Shown piece after piece: positions 38,348-47,437 of a DNA stretch of 64,000 nt; within the stretch, counting starts at the first letter, position 1, and the number at the start of each line of letters is the position of its first letter. Source of the stretch: Aliiroseovarius sp. S1339 (GTDB taxonomy: Bacteria > Pseudomonadota > Alphaproteobacteria > Rhodobacterales > Rhodobacteraceae); contig NZ_JALPQG010000001.1 in assembly GCF_023195695.1 (NCBI RefSeq), forward strand, positions 496,001 to 560,000. The letters are read 5' to 3'. Under the pieces are notes generated by a model. The model ran no database searches. It was given only the letters and a program-made list of their open reading frames with translations, and was not told the origin of the DNA. The translations under genes and the position numbers were made by a program.

Positions 38348-39360
38348 GTGACGCGATGAAAACCCTGATCTATGCCGCGACCGAAGGCCCCCTGTCCCGC
38401 GCGCAGGCCGAGCTTGCCTTTGAAGAACTGTTCGATGGTCGAGCAACCCCTGCCCAAATCGGCGCGCTCCTGGCCGCGATGCGGGCGCGTGGGGAAAGCG
38501 TCGCGGAATACGCCGCCGCTGCCGCTGTCATGCGCGCCAAGTGCGCCAAGGTCAGCGCCCCGGACGGTGCGATGGACATTGTCGGCACGGGCGGCGACGG
38601 GATGGGCACGCTGAACATCTCGACCGCGACGGCCTTTGTCGTGGCGGGCGCGGGTGTGACGGTCGCCAAGCACGGCAACCGCAACCTGTCGTCCAAATCC
38701 GGCGCGGCGGATGCGCTGACCGAGATGGGCGTGAACGTCATGGTCGGTGCTGATGTGGCCGAACGCGCGATCAACGAGGTCGGCATCGGCTTCATGATGG
38801 CGCCCATGCACCACCCGGCGATGAAACATGTGATGCCCGTGCGGCAGGAAATGGGGTGCAAGACGATCTTCAACATCCTTGGCCCCCTGACCAACCCGGC
38901 CGGTGTCAAACGCCAACTGACCGGCGCCTTTGCCGCCGACCTGATCTTTCCGATGGCGGAAACGCTGCAATCACTGGGATCAGAGAAAGCATGGCTGGTG
39001 CATGGGGCGGACGGGATGGACGAAATCTCGATCACCGGGGTGACGTCTGTGGCAGCCCTTGAGGATGGCAAGATCCATGCGCGCGAAATTCACCCCGAAG
39101 ATGCGGGGCTTCCGGTGCACCGGCTTGCGTCTATCCTTGGTGGAGAACCAGCCGAGAATGCCGTCGCCTTCCGCGCATTGCTGGCGGGCGAGGCATCCGC
39201 CTTTCGCGATGCAGTGCTGCTGAATTCCGCCGCTGCTTTGGTGGTGGCTGACAAGGCGGGCGACCTGAAATCCGGTGTTGAAATGGCCGCTGACAGTATC
39301 GACAGCGGGGCCGCGAAAGCAAAGATCGAAGCACTGGCAAAGCTGACCTCGGCGGCGTGA
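38344..39360 (+). CDS. trpD: Anthranilate phosphoribosyltransferase
   Basis: A 338-aa enzyme joining anthranilate to PRPP, step two of tryptophan synthesis. The PRPP/substrate motif [24 protein letters not shown] is near residue 80, with [17 protein letters not shown] after it. Starts inside the trpG stop codon and is followed 46 nt later by trpC. Confidence 0.97.
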   Translation: MSDAMKTLIYAATEGPLSRAQAELAFEELFDGRATPAQIGALLAAMRARGESVAEYAAAAAVMRAKCAKVSAPDGAMDIVGTGGDGMGTLNISTATAFVVAGAGVTVAKHGNRNLSSKSGAADALTEMGVNVMVGADVAERAINEVGIGFMMAPMHHPAMKHVMPVRQEMGCKTIFNILGPLTNPAGVKRQLTGAFAADLIFPMAETLQSLGSEKAWLVHGADGMDEISITGVTSVAALEDGKIHAREIHPEDAGLPVHRLASILGGEPAENAVAFRALLAGEASAFRDAVLLNSAAALVVADKAGDLKSGVEMAADSIDSGAAKAKIEALAKLTSAA

Positions 39361-39406
39361 CATTCCACGCCTTGCCCCCCAGCGCACGAAGGCATAAACC
39401 AAGACC

Positions 39407-40207
39407 ATGAGCACTGTTTTAGACAAGATCAAAGCCTACAAGCTGGACCATGTGGCCGCGTGCAAAGCAGCCCGCCCCCTGTCCGAGGTTGAGGCCGCCG
39501 CCCGTGACGCTTCCCCCACGCGGGGCTTTGCCGCCTTCCTGATGAAGGCTGCTGAAACAGGCTATGGCCTGATTGCCGAAGTCAAGAAGGCCAGCCCGTC
39601 CAAAGGCTTGATCCGCGCCGATTTCAACCCGCCCGCATTGGCCCGCGCCTATGAGGCTGGCGGCGCGACTTGCCTGTCGGTTCTGACGGACACACCGTCC
39701 TTTCAAGGCGCGGACGAGTTCCTTATCGCAGCCCGTGCGGCGGTCAGCCTTCCTGCCCTGCGCAAAGACTTCATGTATGACACCTATCAGGTCGCTGAAG
39801 CGCGCGCTTTGGGCGCAGACTGCATCCTGATCATCATGGCATCCGTGGAAGACGCGCAAGCGCAAGAACTTGAGGACGCGGCCTTTTCATGGGGCATGGA
39901 CGTTCTGATCGAGGTGCATGACGAGGACGAACTTGACCGCGCCCTTGCATTGAAATCCCCGCTTCTGGGCGTCAACAACCGAAACCTGAAGACGTTCGAG
40001 ACGTCGCTCGACACCACCCGCCGCCTGTCGAAATTAGCCCCCGCCGACCGTCACCTTGTGTGCGAAAGCGGGCTGTCGACACCGCAGGATCTGGCGGATA
40101 TCGCCGAATATGGCGCGCGGTCCTTCCTCATCGGCGAAAGCCTGATGCGGCAAGACGATGTTGAGGCTGCGACCCGAAACCTCCTCGCCAACCCGGTGCC
40201 CGCATGA
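39407..40207 (+). CDS. trpC: Indole-3-glycerol phosphate synthase
   Basis: A 266-aa TIM-barrel enzyme, single-function (no TrpF fusion). It has [18 protein letters not shown] (catalytic Lys), [27 protein letters not shown] and [11 protein letters not shown]. The stop overlaps the moaC start by 4 nt, so tryptophan and molybdopterin genes share a transcript. Confidence 0.97.
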   Translation: MSTVLDKIKAYKLDHVAACKAARPLSEVEAAARDASPTRGFAAFLMKAAETGYGLIAEVKKASPSKGLIRADFNPPALARAYEAGGATCLSVLTDTPSFQGADEFLIAARAAVSLPALRKDFMYDTYQVAEARALGADCILIIMASVEDAQAQELEDAAFSWGMDVLIEVHDEDELDRALALKSPLLGVNNRNLKTFETSLDTTRRLSKLAPADRHLVCESGLSTPQDLADIAEYGARSFLIGESLMRQDDVEAATRNLLANPVPA

Positions 40208-40701
40208 GCGACAAATCCCCCCTCACCCATTTCGACGACGACGGGCAGGCCCATATGGTCGACGTGTCCGACAAGGCTGTGACCGACCGGGTTGCGCTGG
40301 CGGAAGGCTTTGTGAAAATGACGCCCGAGACGCTGGCGTTGGTTACGTCGGGGAGCGCCAAGAAAGGCGACGTGCTGGGCGTGGCGCGGCTGGCCGGGAT
40401 CATGGGGGCGAAACGCACCTCGGACCTGATCCCGCTGTGCCACCCACTGCCCATCACCAAGGTCGCGCTAGACCTGACCCCTGCCCCCGACCTGCCTGGC
40501 GTGCGGATCACCGCGACCGTCAAGACTGGCGGGCAAACGGGCGTCGAGATGGAAGCGCTGACCGCCGTATCCGTCGCCTGCCTGACCGTCTATGACATGC
40601 TGAAGGCCGCGGAAAAGGGGATGGAAATCACCGGCATCCGCCTGCTGCGCAAGGAAGGCGGAAAATCCGGGATTTACACGCGGGATTCTGGGGCAAGCTG
40701 A
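40204..40701 (+). CDS. moaC: Cyclic pyranopterin monophosphate synthase
   Basis: A 165-aa enzyme for the first committed stage of molybdenum cofactor synthesis. It has [25 protein letters not shown], the catalytic [15 protein letters not shown] and [20 protein letters not shown]. It overlaps trpC (ATGA) and touches moeA at its stop. Confidence 0.96.
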   Translation: MSDKSPLTHFDDDGQAHMVDVSDKAVTDRVALAEGFVKMTPETLALVTSGSAKKGDVLGVARLAGIMGAKRTSDLIPLCHPLPITKVALDLTPAPDLPGVRITATVKTGGQTGVEMEALTAVSVACLTVYDMLKAAEKGMEITGIRLLRKEGGKSGIYTRDSGAS

Positions 40702-41873
40702 TGATCACTGTGACCCAGGCGCTGGACGCCATCTTCGATCTTGTCACGCCACTGGACAGCGAAGAGGTGACGCTGGCCGACGCCGCTGGTCGCGTGCTTG
40801 CGGCCCCTGTTACCGCGACCCGGCTGCAACCTCCTTTTGCCGCGTCCGCCATGGATGGCTATGCGCTGAACGGGGTCGAAGCTGACCCCGAGGCGATGTT
40901 CCGTGTCATCGGCGAAAGTGCGGCGGGGCATGGGTTTGGCGGAAAAGTCGGCCCCGGCGAATGCGTGCGCATTTTCACTGGCGCACCAATGCCTACCGGC
41001 GCGGATCGCGTGATTATTCAAGAGGATGTCGAGCGAAAGGGCGACCTGATCACACTGGCGCGCAAGCTGGACCAAGGCCCGCATGTGCGCCCCGCCGGTG
41101 CTGACTTTGCGCCCGGCGACACGATCCCCGCCCCCCGCGTTCTGTCGCCTGCTGACCTTGCATTGGCTGCGGCGATGAACGTGCCCGAACTGACCGTGAC
41201 CCGCAAACCTCAAGTGGCGCTTCTGGCCACGGGGGATGAGCTTGTGATGCCCGGTGAAGCCCCCGGCCCGGACCAAATCATCGCGTCCAACAGCTTCGGT
41301 CTGAAGGCCTTGATCGAGGCCAATGGCGGCCACGCCCGCATGTTGCCCATCGCGCGCGACAACGCAGACAGCCTGCGCACAGCCTTTGAACTGGCCTCGG
41401 ACGCTGATCTGATTGTGACCATTGGTGGCGCGTCCGTGGGCGATCACGATCTGGTCGGCGACGTGGCGGCCGGACTGGGCATGGATCAGAGCTTTTACAA
41501 AGTGTTGATGCGCCCCGGCAAACCCCTGATGGCAGGGCGGATCGGGAACGCTGCAATGATCGGACTGCCGGGCAATCCGGTCTCATCAATGGTGTGCGGT
41601 CATGTTTTTCTGGTGCCAGCGTTGCGTGCCATGTTGGGCTTGGGCGCGGCCCCTGCGCCTCGTCGAACCGCCACGCTGACAGCCGCCGTAAAGGCCAACG
41701 GGTCACGCGAACATTACATGCGCGCGCGCGTTGATGGGGGCGAAATCACCATATTCGAAAGCCAAGACAGCGCCTTGCTGAGCGTGCTGGCGCAGGCCAA
41801 CGCCTTGGCGATCCGCCCCCCGTCCGACTCGGAGCGGGTTGCGAGCGACCAGCTCGAATATTTGCCTATTTGA
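40701..41873 (+). CDS. moeA: Molybdopterin molybdenumtransferase
   Basis: A 390-aa protein inserting molybdenum into adenylylated molybdopterin. It contains FAASAMDGYAL, RIFTGAPMPTGADRVI, LATGDEL, and IGGASVGDHD (normally SGGVSVGDHD). The C-terminal domain ends YLPI. Starts at the last base of the moaC stop. lexA follows with its own SOS promoter. Confidence 0.94.
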   Translation: MITVTQALDAIFDLVTPLDSEEVTLADAAGRVLAAPVTATRLQPPFAASAMDGYALNGVEADPEAMFRVIGESAAGHGFGGKVGPGECVRIFTGAPMPTGADRVIIQEDVERKGDLITLARKLDQGPHVRPAGADFAPGDTIPAPRVLSPADLALAAAMNVPELTVTRKPQVALLATGDELVMPGEAPGPDQIIASNSFGLKALIEANGGHARMLPIARDNADSLRTAFELASDADLIVTIGGASVGDHDLVGDVAAGLGMDQSFYKVLMRPGKPLMAGRIGNAAMIGLPGNPVSSMVCGHVFLVPALRAMLGLGAAPAPRRTATLTAAVKANGSREHYMRARVDGGEITIFESQDSALLSVLAQANALAIRPPSDSERVASDQLEYLPI

Positions 41874-41913
41874 CACGATCAAAACCCAGACCTCTCACCC
41901 CTGACGTGTATGC

Positions 41914-41942
41914 TTGACACAAAAAGGGAACAGGGATAGAAC
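41914..41942 (+). promoter_or_regulatory. lexA promoter
   Basis: TTGACA (41914-41919) matches a -35 box; 17 nt later TAGAAC (41937-41942) can serve as -10. The LexA half-sites at 41928-41953 cover the spacer and -10. Confidence 0.6.
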
Positions 41943-41953
41943 ATTGCTTGAAC
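41928..41953. promoter_or_regulatory. Tandem LexA (SOS) operator
   Basis: Three GAAC half-sites at 41928, 41939 and 41950 with exact 7-nt spacers give two overlapping GAAC-N7-GAAC boxes, the alphaproteobacterial LexA site. It lies 78 nt before the lexA start and overlaps its promoter, so lexA should be autorepressed. Confidence 0.85.
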
Positions 41954-42030
41954 GCCCCGCAACGAGGGCGGTCCAAAACCATCGCCCCAAAGGGCGTCTT
42001 TGGATCAAAGTATGATGGAGGTGCGAGAGC

Positions 42031-42729
42031 ATGTTGACGCGCAAGCAGTTGGAACTGTTGGATTTCATTAATAAACGGATTCAACGCGAAGGTGTTCCCC
42101 CATCATTTGATGAAATGAAAGAGGCGCTCGACCTGCGATCCAAATCCGGGATCCACCGTTTGATCACCGCGTTGGAAGAACGTGGCTTCATTCGTCGCCT
42201 TGCCCATCGTGCCCGCGCGATTGAGATCGTGAAACTGCCCGAGCCGTTGGAGAATTCCGGTCGCGCAGGGTTTGAACCACGTGTGATAGACGGTCACCGG
42301 CCTGATCGCACCCCGCCAGCCGCAATTCCCTTGGAAGGTCTGGGCGTCAGCGACCTTCCCTTGATGGGCCGCATTGCCGCCGGTGAACCGATCGAGGCGA
42401 TCACCGACGGTGCACAGCACGTGTCAGTGCCCGAAACAATGCTCGCAACTGGTGGACGCCACTATGCGCTTGAGGTCAAAGGTGACTCGATGATTGATGC
42501 CGGGATCAATAACGGCGACGTTGTGATCATCCGTGAAACCAGTCAGGCCCAGAACGGCGATATCGTCGTGGCGCAGGTAGACGGGTATGAGGCGACTCTG
42601 AAACGGTTTCGCAAAAATGACGGGATGATCGCGCTGGAAGCGGCCAACCCGGCCTATGAAACACGCCTGCTGCCTGAAGGTCAGGTGAAGGTTCAGGGCA
42701 AACTGGTTGGCCTGATCCGCACCTACTGA
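42031..42729 (+). CDS. lexA: SOS repressor LexA
   Basis: A 232-aa repressor. The winged HTH lies at 1-~65 ([29 protein letters not shown]). The Ala117-Gly118 self-cleavage bond is in MGRIAAGEP; the catalytic pair is Ser153 (GDSMIDAGI) and Lys191 (EATLKRF). GGAGG precedes ATG 42031. RecA-bound LexA would cut itself and free its own and other SOS promoters. Confidence 0.97.
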   Translation: MLTRKQLELLDFINKRIQREGVPPSFDEMKEALDLRSKSGIHRLITALEERGFIRRLAHRARAIEIVKLPEPLENSGRAGFEPRVIDGHRPDRTPPAAIPLEGLGVSDLPLMGRIAAGEPIEAITDGAQHVSVPETMLATGGRHYALEVKGDSMIDAGINNGDVVIIRETSQAQNGDIVVAQVDGYEATLKRFRKNDGMIALEAANPAYETRLLPEGQVKVQGKLVGLIRTY

Positions 42730-42760
42730 TCGGCGGATTAATCTGGATGGAAATGACTAA

Positions 42761-42788
42761 GGGACGCGGCTAAGACGCGTCCCTTTTT
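42761..42788 (+). terminator. Rho-independent terminator after lexA
   Basis: A perfect 8-bp stem GGGACGCG / CGCGTCCC (42761-42768 with 42776-42783), a 7-nt loop and TTTTT. It lies 31 nt past the lexA stop. Confidence 0.88.
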
Positions 42789-42810
42789 GCTTGCCGACCA
42801 CGTTTTCGCG

Positions 42811-43380
42811 TCAGCCAAGGCCCGACAGCTTCTTTTGCAATTCAGCCAGTTGTTTTTTGATGGCATCCAGCTCGTCGCTTGACCCATCATTTTTTTTCTC
42901 AGATGCATCATCTTCTTCATCCGAAGATGAGGACGCGCCGGAATATCCGCCCATCATCGCCTTCATAAAGGCCTCTTGCTGCGCTTGCATCACCTCGAAC
43001 CCCGGCATCTTAGATAAGGGGTTTCCCATCGGCCCAAGGCTGCCCAGCATTTTGGATTGCCCGTCGCGCAGCATTTCAAAGCTGGCGGCCAGAAACTGCG
43101 GCACAATGCTTTGCGCCTGCGTGGTGTAGGACCGCACCAGATCGGTCAACACATCCACGGGCAAAACACTTTCCCCGCGGCTTTCATGTTCGGCAACGAT
43201 CTGCAGCAGGTATTGCCGCGTCAAATCATCACCCGACTTTAGGTCGATGATTTGCACTTCGCGACCATCGCGGATGAATCTGGCGATATCCTCCAACGTC
43301 ACGTAATCGGACGTCTCGGTGTTATATAGGCGCCGACTTGCATAGCGTTTGATCAGCAGCGGTTCTTGTTTCTGTGGCAT
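42811..43380 (-). CDS. phaR: PHB synthesis repressor / granule regulator PhaR
   Basis: A 189-aa regulator that binds nascent PHB and releases the phasin and its own promoters. The N-terminal PHB/PHA-accumulation regulator domain reads LLIKRYASRRLYNTETSDYVTLEDI with the following LAEHE-type helix; an acidic, Ser-rich region and a C-terminal coiled coil (ELDAIKKQLAELQKKLSGLG) follow. ATG 43380 follows AGGAGGTATC-like sequence. Its upstream region carries a PhaR-like site. Confidence 0.93.
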   Translation of the reverse strand: MPQKQEPLLIKRYASRRLYNTETSDYVTLEDIARFIRDGREVQIIDLKSGDDLTRQYLLQIVAEHESRGESVLPVDVLTDLVRSYTTQAQSIVPQFLAASFEMLRDGQSKMLGSLGPMGNPLSKMPGFEVMQAQQEAFMKAMMGGYSGASSSSDEEDDASEKKNDGSSDELDAIKKQLAELQKKLSGLG

Positions 43381-43408
43381 GATACCTCCCTGCAGCAATT
43401 TCTTGTTG

Positions 43409-43419
43409 CTGCACTGCAA
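43409..43419. promoter_or_regulatory. Degenerate PhaR site upstream of phaR
   Basis: CTGCACTGCAA is one base short of CTGC-N3-GCAG. It sits 28 nt upstream of the phaR start and may mediate autoregulation. Confidence 0.5.
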
Positions 43420-43494
43420 AATCCTAACAGCGCAAGCATCAAAGGCAAGCCTTTTTGATCAAAGTTTACGTGAGGGGGTGTTGCGCGCTGCATA

Positions 43495-43525
43495 AGAAAA
43501 AAGGGCGAGCACAAGGCTCGCCCTT
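43495..43525 (-). terminator. Rho-independent terminator after the phasin gene
   Basis: On the minus strand, AAGGGCGAGC / GCTCGCCCTT (10 bp, 5-nt loop) is followed by a T-run. It lies 44 nt past the phasin stop and would separate the phasin from phaR transcription. Confidence 0.82.
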
Positions 43526-43568
43526 CTCGAATAGGCCGGACGCAGAGTTTGTATCCGGTGAAATTCGC

Positions 43569-44012
43569 TTACTTAGCAGTCGCTTTTTTAGCGGCAGCTT
43601 GTACTTCGTTGGTTGCTTTTTTGACAACAGCCTGAGCTTCGTCGCCCATTTCTTTGCCAGCAGCCATCATCAGTTCAACAGTTTCAGCTTGAACTTTTTT
43701 AGCAACTTCAGCGAAAGCAGCCATGTTTTCAGCTGCCAGCTCGGCCTGAGCCGAAGCGAAGTCGGTTACGGCTTTGCCATAATCAGCAGCTTCTTCTTTA
43801 GCAGTCGTTACGTCGCCCATTTTGGCCAGAGTTTCTTTGGTCCATTTGGTCGAGATTTCAGCCGATTTGTCTGCAGCTTGCAGAGCAACTTTCGACATTT
43901 TTTCGGCCAGAGCAGCTTGGTTTTTGAAAGCGTCTTGTGCGACCGACATGTCAACGGGGAAGTTGCCCAGCATGTCTTGGAACATTTTGGTGAAGTCTTG
44001 TGTCTTAGTCAT
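43569..44012 (-). CDS. phaP: Phasin (PHB granule surface protein)
   Basis: A 147-aa amphipathic helical phasin-2-family protein (NFPVDMSVAQDAFKNQAALAEKMSK, then WTKETLAKMGDVTTAKEEAAD) with a Lys/Ala tail (AAAKKATAK). It coats PHB granules and limits their size. Codon use is skewed to T-ending, unlike neighbours, as expected of a very highly expressed protein. Two exact PhaR sites lie upstream and a terminator follows. Confidence 0.92.
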   Translation of the reverse strand: MTKTQDFTKMFQDMLGNFPVDMSVAQDAFKNQAALAEKMSKVALQAADKSAEISTKWTKETLAKMGDVTTAKEEAADYGKAVTDFASAQAELAAENMAAFAEVAKKVQAETVELMMAAGKEMGDEAQAVVKKATNEVQAAAKKATAK

Positions 44013-44084
44013 TGTCGTATCTCCGAGGTTTCGCGCCGGGGAGGAGGTCGGCGCCTGAATTTCTTACTAACGACAATATGCATG

Positions 44085-44095
44085 CTGCAGCGCAG
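44085..44095. promoter_or_regulatory. PhaR operator upstream of phaP, proximal
   Basis: CTGC-AGC-GCAG fits the PhaR consensus CTGC-N3-GCAG, 73 nt upstream of the phasin start. Confidence 0.75.
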
Positions 44096-44110
44096 CAAAT
44101 CAAGCTTTTT

Positions 44111-44121
44111 CTGCACTGCAG
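44111..44121. promoter_or_regulatory. PhaR operator upstream of phaP, distal
   Basis: CTGC-ACT-GCAG, a second exact match, 26 nt from the first site. Paired sites at the phasin promoter are as described for Rhodobacter and Paracoccus PhaR. Confidence 0.75.
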
Positions 44122-44148
44122 CATAAAGCAATTATAAGTTGTTGAAAA

Positions 44149-45942
44149 TCAGGTGTTTGGTTTCGCAACAACATAGGTTCCGGGGGCAGGTGCCAAGGGT
44201 TTGTGCGACGAATCGCCGACTTCTCTGGCCTCAATCTCCTTGCCCGAACGCTTGCTAAGCCACGCATCCCAACGCCCCCACCACGAGCCTTCGTTGAAGG
44301 TCGCCCCCTCCATCCAGTCCCCGGAGGCTGCCGGCCATTCCTCGTTGGTGTAGTGGCCATACTTCTTTTTCGACGGCGGATTGACGATCCCTGCGATATG
44401 GCCGCTTTGCGACACAATGAAGGTTTTGTCCTTCGAACCCATCTGGCGCATACCGTCATAGGACGATTTCCAAGCGGCGATATGGTCCGTCTCGCAGGCG
44501 ATGGCGCACAGAGGAACATCCACATCCTCGATCGACAGGTGCTCATCCAGCAGAAAGAAATCGCCCTTTGCAAACTGGTTGCCCTGACACAGGCCACGAA
44601 GATATTCGACCGTCATCTTTGCGGGCAGATTTGTGCTGTCTCCGTTCCAATACAGAAGGTCAAACGCGGGTGGTGTCTTACCCAACATATAGCTGTTGAT
44701 GGCAGGGCCATAGATCAGGTCGTTTGGCCGCAGATACGAGAAGGTGCGCGACATGAAGAAACTGTCCAGATAGCCCCGTTCGGCCACTTCTTCCTCGATC
44801 CCGCTGACGAAGTCTTCATCAAGGAAAACACCCACTTCGCCCTGATCCGAGAAATCGGTCAGAGTCGTGAAGAAGGTCGCGGAGTTCACCGATTTGTCGC
44901 CGCGCTTCTTCATCAGCGACAAGGTCAGCGATAAGGTCGTTCCGGCGATACAATAGCCAACCACATTGACCTTTTTCTGGCCGGTGATCGCCTTCACTTC
45001 GCGCATGGCCGCCAAATACCCGTCTTCGATGTAGTCGCCCAGACCAACGTCCGCATAGGACGCATCCGGGTTCACCCAACTGACCACAAACAGGGTATAG
45101 CCCTGATCAACGATCCATTTGATCAGGCTGTTTTGTTCTTTCAGGTCCATAATGTAAAACTTGTTGATCCAGGGCGGGAAGATGATCAACGGCGTCGTGT
45201 GCACCTTTTCAGTGGTGGGTGCATATTGAATCAGTTCCATCATCCGGTTTCGAAAAACCACCTGCCCCGGCGTGGTTGCGATATTTTTGCCAACTTCAAA
45301 GGCGCTTTCATCAACCAGCTTCACCAGCAGTTCGCCGTCATTGGCCTCTAGATCTGCGACGAGGTTTTCCAGCCCCTTAACCAGCGACTGACCTTTCGTC
45401 TCCACCGCGCGTTCCATCGCATCGGGGTTGGTCGCCAGAAAGTTCGTTGGGCTCATCATGTCCATGATCTGATGGCTAAAGAACTCGAACCGTTTGGTGT
45501 CTTCGTCATCCAGCCCCTCGACGTTCTTCAGAGCGTCCTTCATCGTCTGCGTTGTGATCTGATACTGTTGCTTGATGTAGTTGTAATAGGGATGCGAGTC
45601 CCACAGCGGGTTCGAGAAACGGCGATCTTTGGGAGTCTTATCCTCGGGCGGTTTGAATTCACCGCTGGCCAACGCGGCCTGCGCTTCGATCGCGTGCTCA
45701 AGTGCTTTGCCCCAATAGGACACTTGGTGCTCGAACATTTTCGATGGATTGGCCATCATATCTGCCCAGATCGTTCCGGCAGTTTTCATATAGAAATCCT
45801 GCCCCGGCGCCTGCAGGCTGGACCGCACGGTTTTTCGATTGGCTATGATGTTCGCCAGACGTTTTGACAGCTCTTCGATACGGGCGAGGTTGTGGTTTAG
45901 TTCACTCAGTTCCTGGCCTTTGTTATCGTGGTCAGTTGTCAT
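44149..45942 (-). CDS. phaC: Class I polyhydroxyalkanoate synthase
   Basis: A 597-aa enzyme polymerising 3-hydroxybutyryl-CoA. The catalytic Cys331 lies in VVGYCIAGTTLSL, a lipase-box-like motif; the Asp is in IACETDHIAAWKSS and the His in SQSGHIAGIVNPP. The N-terminal domain (1-~210) is typical of class I. It is transcribed toward phaP-phaR; a CTGC-N4-GCAG site 25 nt upstream suggests PhaR control. Confidence 0.96.
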   Translation of the reverse strand: MTTDHDNKGQELSELNHNLARIEELSKRLANIIANRKTVRSSLQAPGQDFYMKTAGTIWADMMANPSKMFEHQVSYWGKALEHAIEAQAALASGEFKPPEDKTPKDRRFSNPLWDSHPYYNYIKQQYQITTQTMKDALKNVEGLDDEDTKRFEFFSHQIMDMMSPTNFLATNPDAMERAVETKGQSLVKGLENLVADLEANDGELLVKLVDESAFEVGKNIATTPGQVVFRNRMMELIQYAPTTEKVHTTPLIIFPPWINKFYIMDLKEQNSLIKWIVDQGYTLFVVSWVNPDASYADVGLGDYIEDGYLAAMREVKAITGQKKVNVVGYCIAGTTLSLTLSLMKKRGDKSVNSATFFTTLTDFSDQGEVGVFLDEDFVSGIEEEVAERGYLDSFFMSRTFSYLRPNDLIYGPAINSYMLGKTPPAFDLLYWNGDSTNLPAKMTVEYLRGLCQGNQFAKGDFFLLDEHLSIEDVDVPLCAIACETDHIAAWKSSYDGMRQMGSKDKTFIVSQSGHIAGIVNPPSKKKYGHYTNEEWPAASGDWMEGATFNEGSWWGRWDAWLSKRSGKEIEAREVGDSSHKPLAPAPGTYVVAKPNT

Positions 45943-45966
45943 GAAACGAATTCCCCCCTATGGTTT

Positions 45967-45978
45967 CTGCAGGTGCAG
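45967..45978. promoter_or_regulatory. PhaR operator in the phaC-phaZ divergent region
   Basis: CTGC-AGGT-GCAG matches the N4 variant of the PhaR site. It lies 25 nt upstream of phaC and 69 nt upstream of phaZ, so one site could coordinate synthesis and degradation. Confidence 0.65.
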
Positions 45979-46046
45979 CATCGAATTATCTGCATATGAC
46001 ACCGACTATGCGAATGCAGCGCGCAAAAATCAAAGGCTAATATCAT

Positions 46047-47366
46047 ATGCGTTATATGGCGACCTATGACCTGATGGAGACGATCCGCAACACGAATCAG
46101 TGGCTGGGGGCAACCGCCGCAGCCATGGGTTCGTATCCGGCGACGGCCTTGGTGCCGAACCCGTTCTTCCAAATTCTGGCGGCGTGGGGCGAGGTCACAG
46201 AGCGCAGTTTTGACCGCATGGTCACAAAACCCGACTGGAACATCGAAAACGTCGTCGGCGAGGATGGGCGCGATCATGTCGTCCAGATCGAAAAGCTGGT
46301 TGAAAAACCCTTCGGCGACCTGATCCATTTCAAGGTTATGGGGCGTCCTGAAAAGGAACGTCGCATCCTATTGGTGGCGCCAATGTCCGGCCACTATGCC
46401 ACGCTTCTGCTCAAGACCGTTGTCAGCCTGCTGCCCGATGCCGAGGTGTATATCACCGATTGGCACAACGCGCGCGACATCCCGGTCAGCCAGGGCAAGT
46501 TTGATATTGAGGACTACACCCTTTATCTGGTTGATTTCATGCGCCATCTTGGCCCCGACATCAACGTTGTCGCGGTGTGCCAACCGGCCCCGCTGACGCT
46601 GGCCGCGACGGCCTATCTGGCCGAACTTGACCCAGAGGCGCAGCCGCAAACGCTCACCCTGATTGGTGGCCCGATCGACCCAGACGCCGCCACCACTGAC
46701 GTGACCGACTTCGGACGTCGTGTAACGATGGGTCAGCTGGAAGAACTGGCAATCCAGCGGGTTGGGTTCAAATACAAGGGCGTGGGTCGGATGGTGTATC
46801 CGGGCCTTTTGCAACTGGCGGGCTTTATGTCGATGAACGCCGAAAGCCATTCCAAGGCTTTCTCGGGACAGATCATGCGCGTGGCGAAGGGCGAAGCGTC
46901 TGATCACGACAAACACAACCGCTTTTATGACGAATATCTTGCAGTCATGGACATGACGGCCGAGTTTTATCTGACCACGGTCGAACGGGTGTTCAAAAAC
47001 AGCGAAATAGCCAAGAACGCGTTTATTGTTGACGGCCACAAGATCGACATTGGCGCGATCACCGACGTTGCGGTGAAAACTGTCGAGGGCACGAGTGACG
47101 ACATCACCGCCCCCGGCCAATGTATCGCCGCTCTGGACCTTCTGACCGGCTTGCCTGAAGACAAGAAAGCCAGCCATGTCGAGGACGGCGCAGGGCATTA
47201 CGGCATCTTCGCCGGCAAAAGCTGGCGCAATAATATCCGCCCGCTGGTTCTGGACTTTATCGACCAGAACGCCGGACGTCACGCCGCGCTGGCCGCAAAA
47301 AAACGGGCAAAGAAAGCCCCTGCCAAAAGCACCAAACTTAAGGTTGTTAGGGCCGTTGGCGAATAA
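46047..47366 (+). CDS. phaZ: Intracellular polyhydroxyalkanoate depolymerase
   Basis: A 439-aa depolymerase mobilising stored PHB. It has no signal peptide. Nucleophile Cys178 lies in VVAVCQPAPLTL, as in PhaZ1 of Cupriavidus; GHYGIFAGKSWRNNIRPLVLDFI near the C-terminus holds the catalytic His. ATG 46047 has AAAGG ahead; ATG 46056 is an alternative. The Lys/Ala-rich tail may bind granules or DNA. Confidence 0.94.
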   Translation: MRYMATYDLMETIRNTNQWLGATAAAMGSYPATALVPNPFFQILAAWGEVTERSFDRMVTKPDWNIENVVGEDGRDHVVQIEKLVEKPFGDLIHFKVMGRPEKERRILLVAPMSGHYATLLLKTVVSLLPDAEVYITDWHNARDIPVSQGKFDIEDYTLYLVDFMRHLGPDINVVAVCQPAPLTLAATAYLAELDPEAQPQTLTLIGGPIDPDAATTDVTDFGRRVTMGQLEELAIQRVGFKYKGVGRMVYPGLLQLAGFMSMNAESHSKAFSGQIMRVAKGEASDHDKHNRFYDEYLAVMDMTAEFYLTTVERVFKNSEIAKNAFIVDGHKIDIGAITDVAVKTVEGTSDDITAPGQCIAALDLLTGLPEDKKASHVEDGAGHYGIFAGKSWRNNIRPLVLDFIDQNAGRHAALAAKKRAKKAPAKSTKLKVVRAVGE

Positions 47367-47390
47367 GACTAGCTGGCTGACAATGGAAAG

Positions 47391-47417
47391 GGCGCGCGGC
47401 CTTGCGCGCCTTTTTTT
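47391..47417 (+). terminator. Rho-independent terminator after phaZ
   Basis: GGCGCGC (47391-47397) pairs with GCGCGCC (47404-47410), then seven T. It lies 24 nt past the phaZ stop. Confidence 0.85.
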
Positions 47418-47437
47418 GTTTTATTGCCTACTTTTAT

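Noticed and set aside
43441-43460. AAAGGC/GCCTTT inverted repeat upstream of phaR
   Set aside because: The loop would be only two bases, so it cannot form a normal hairpin.
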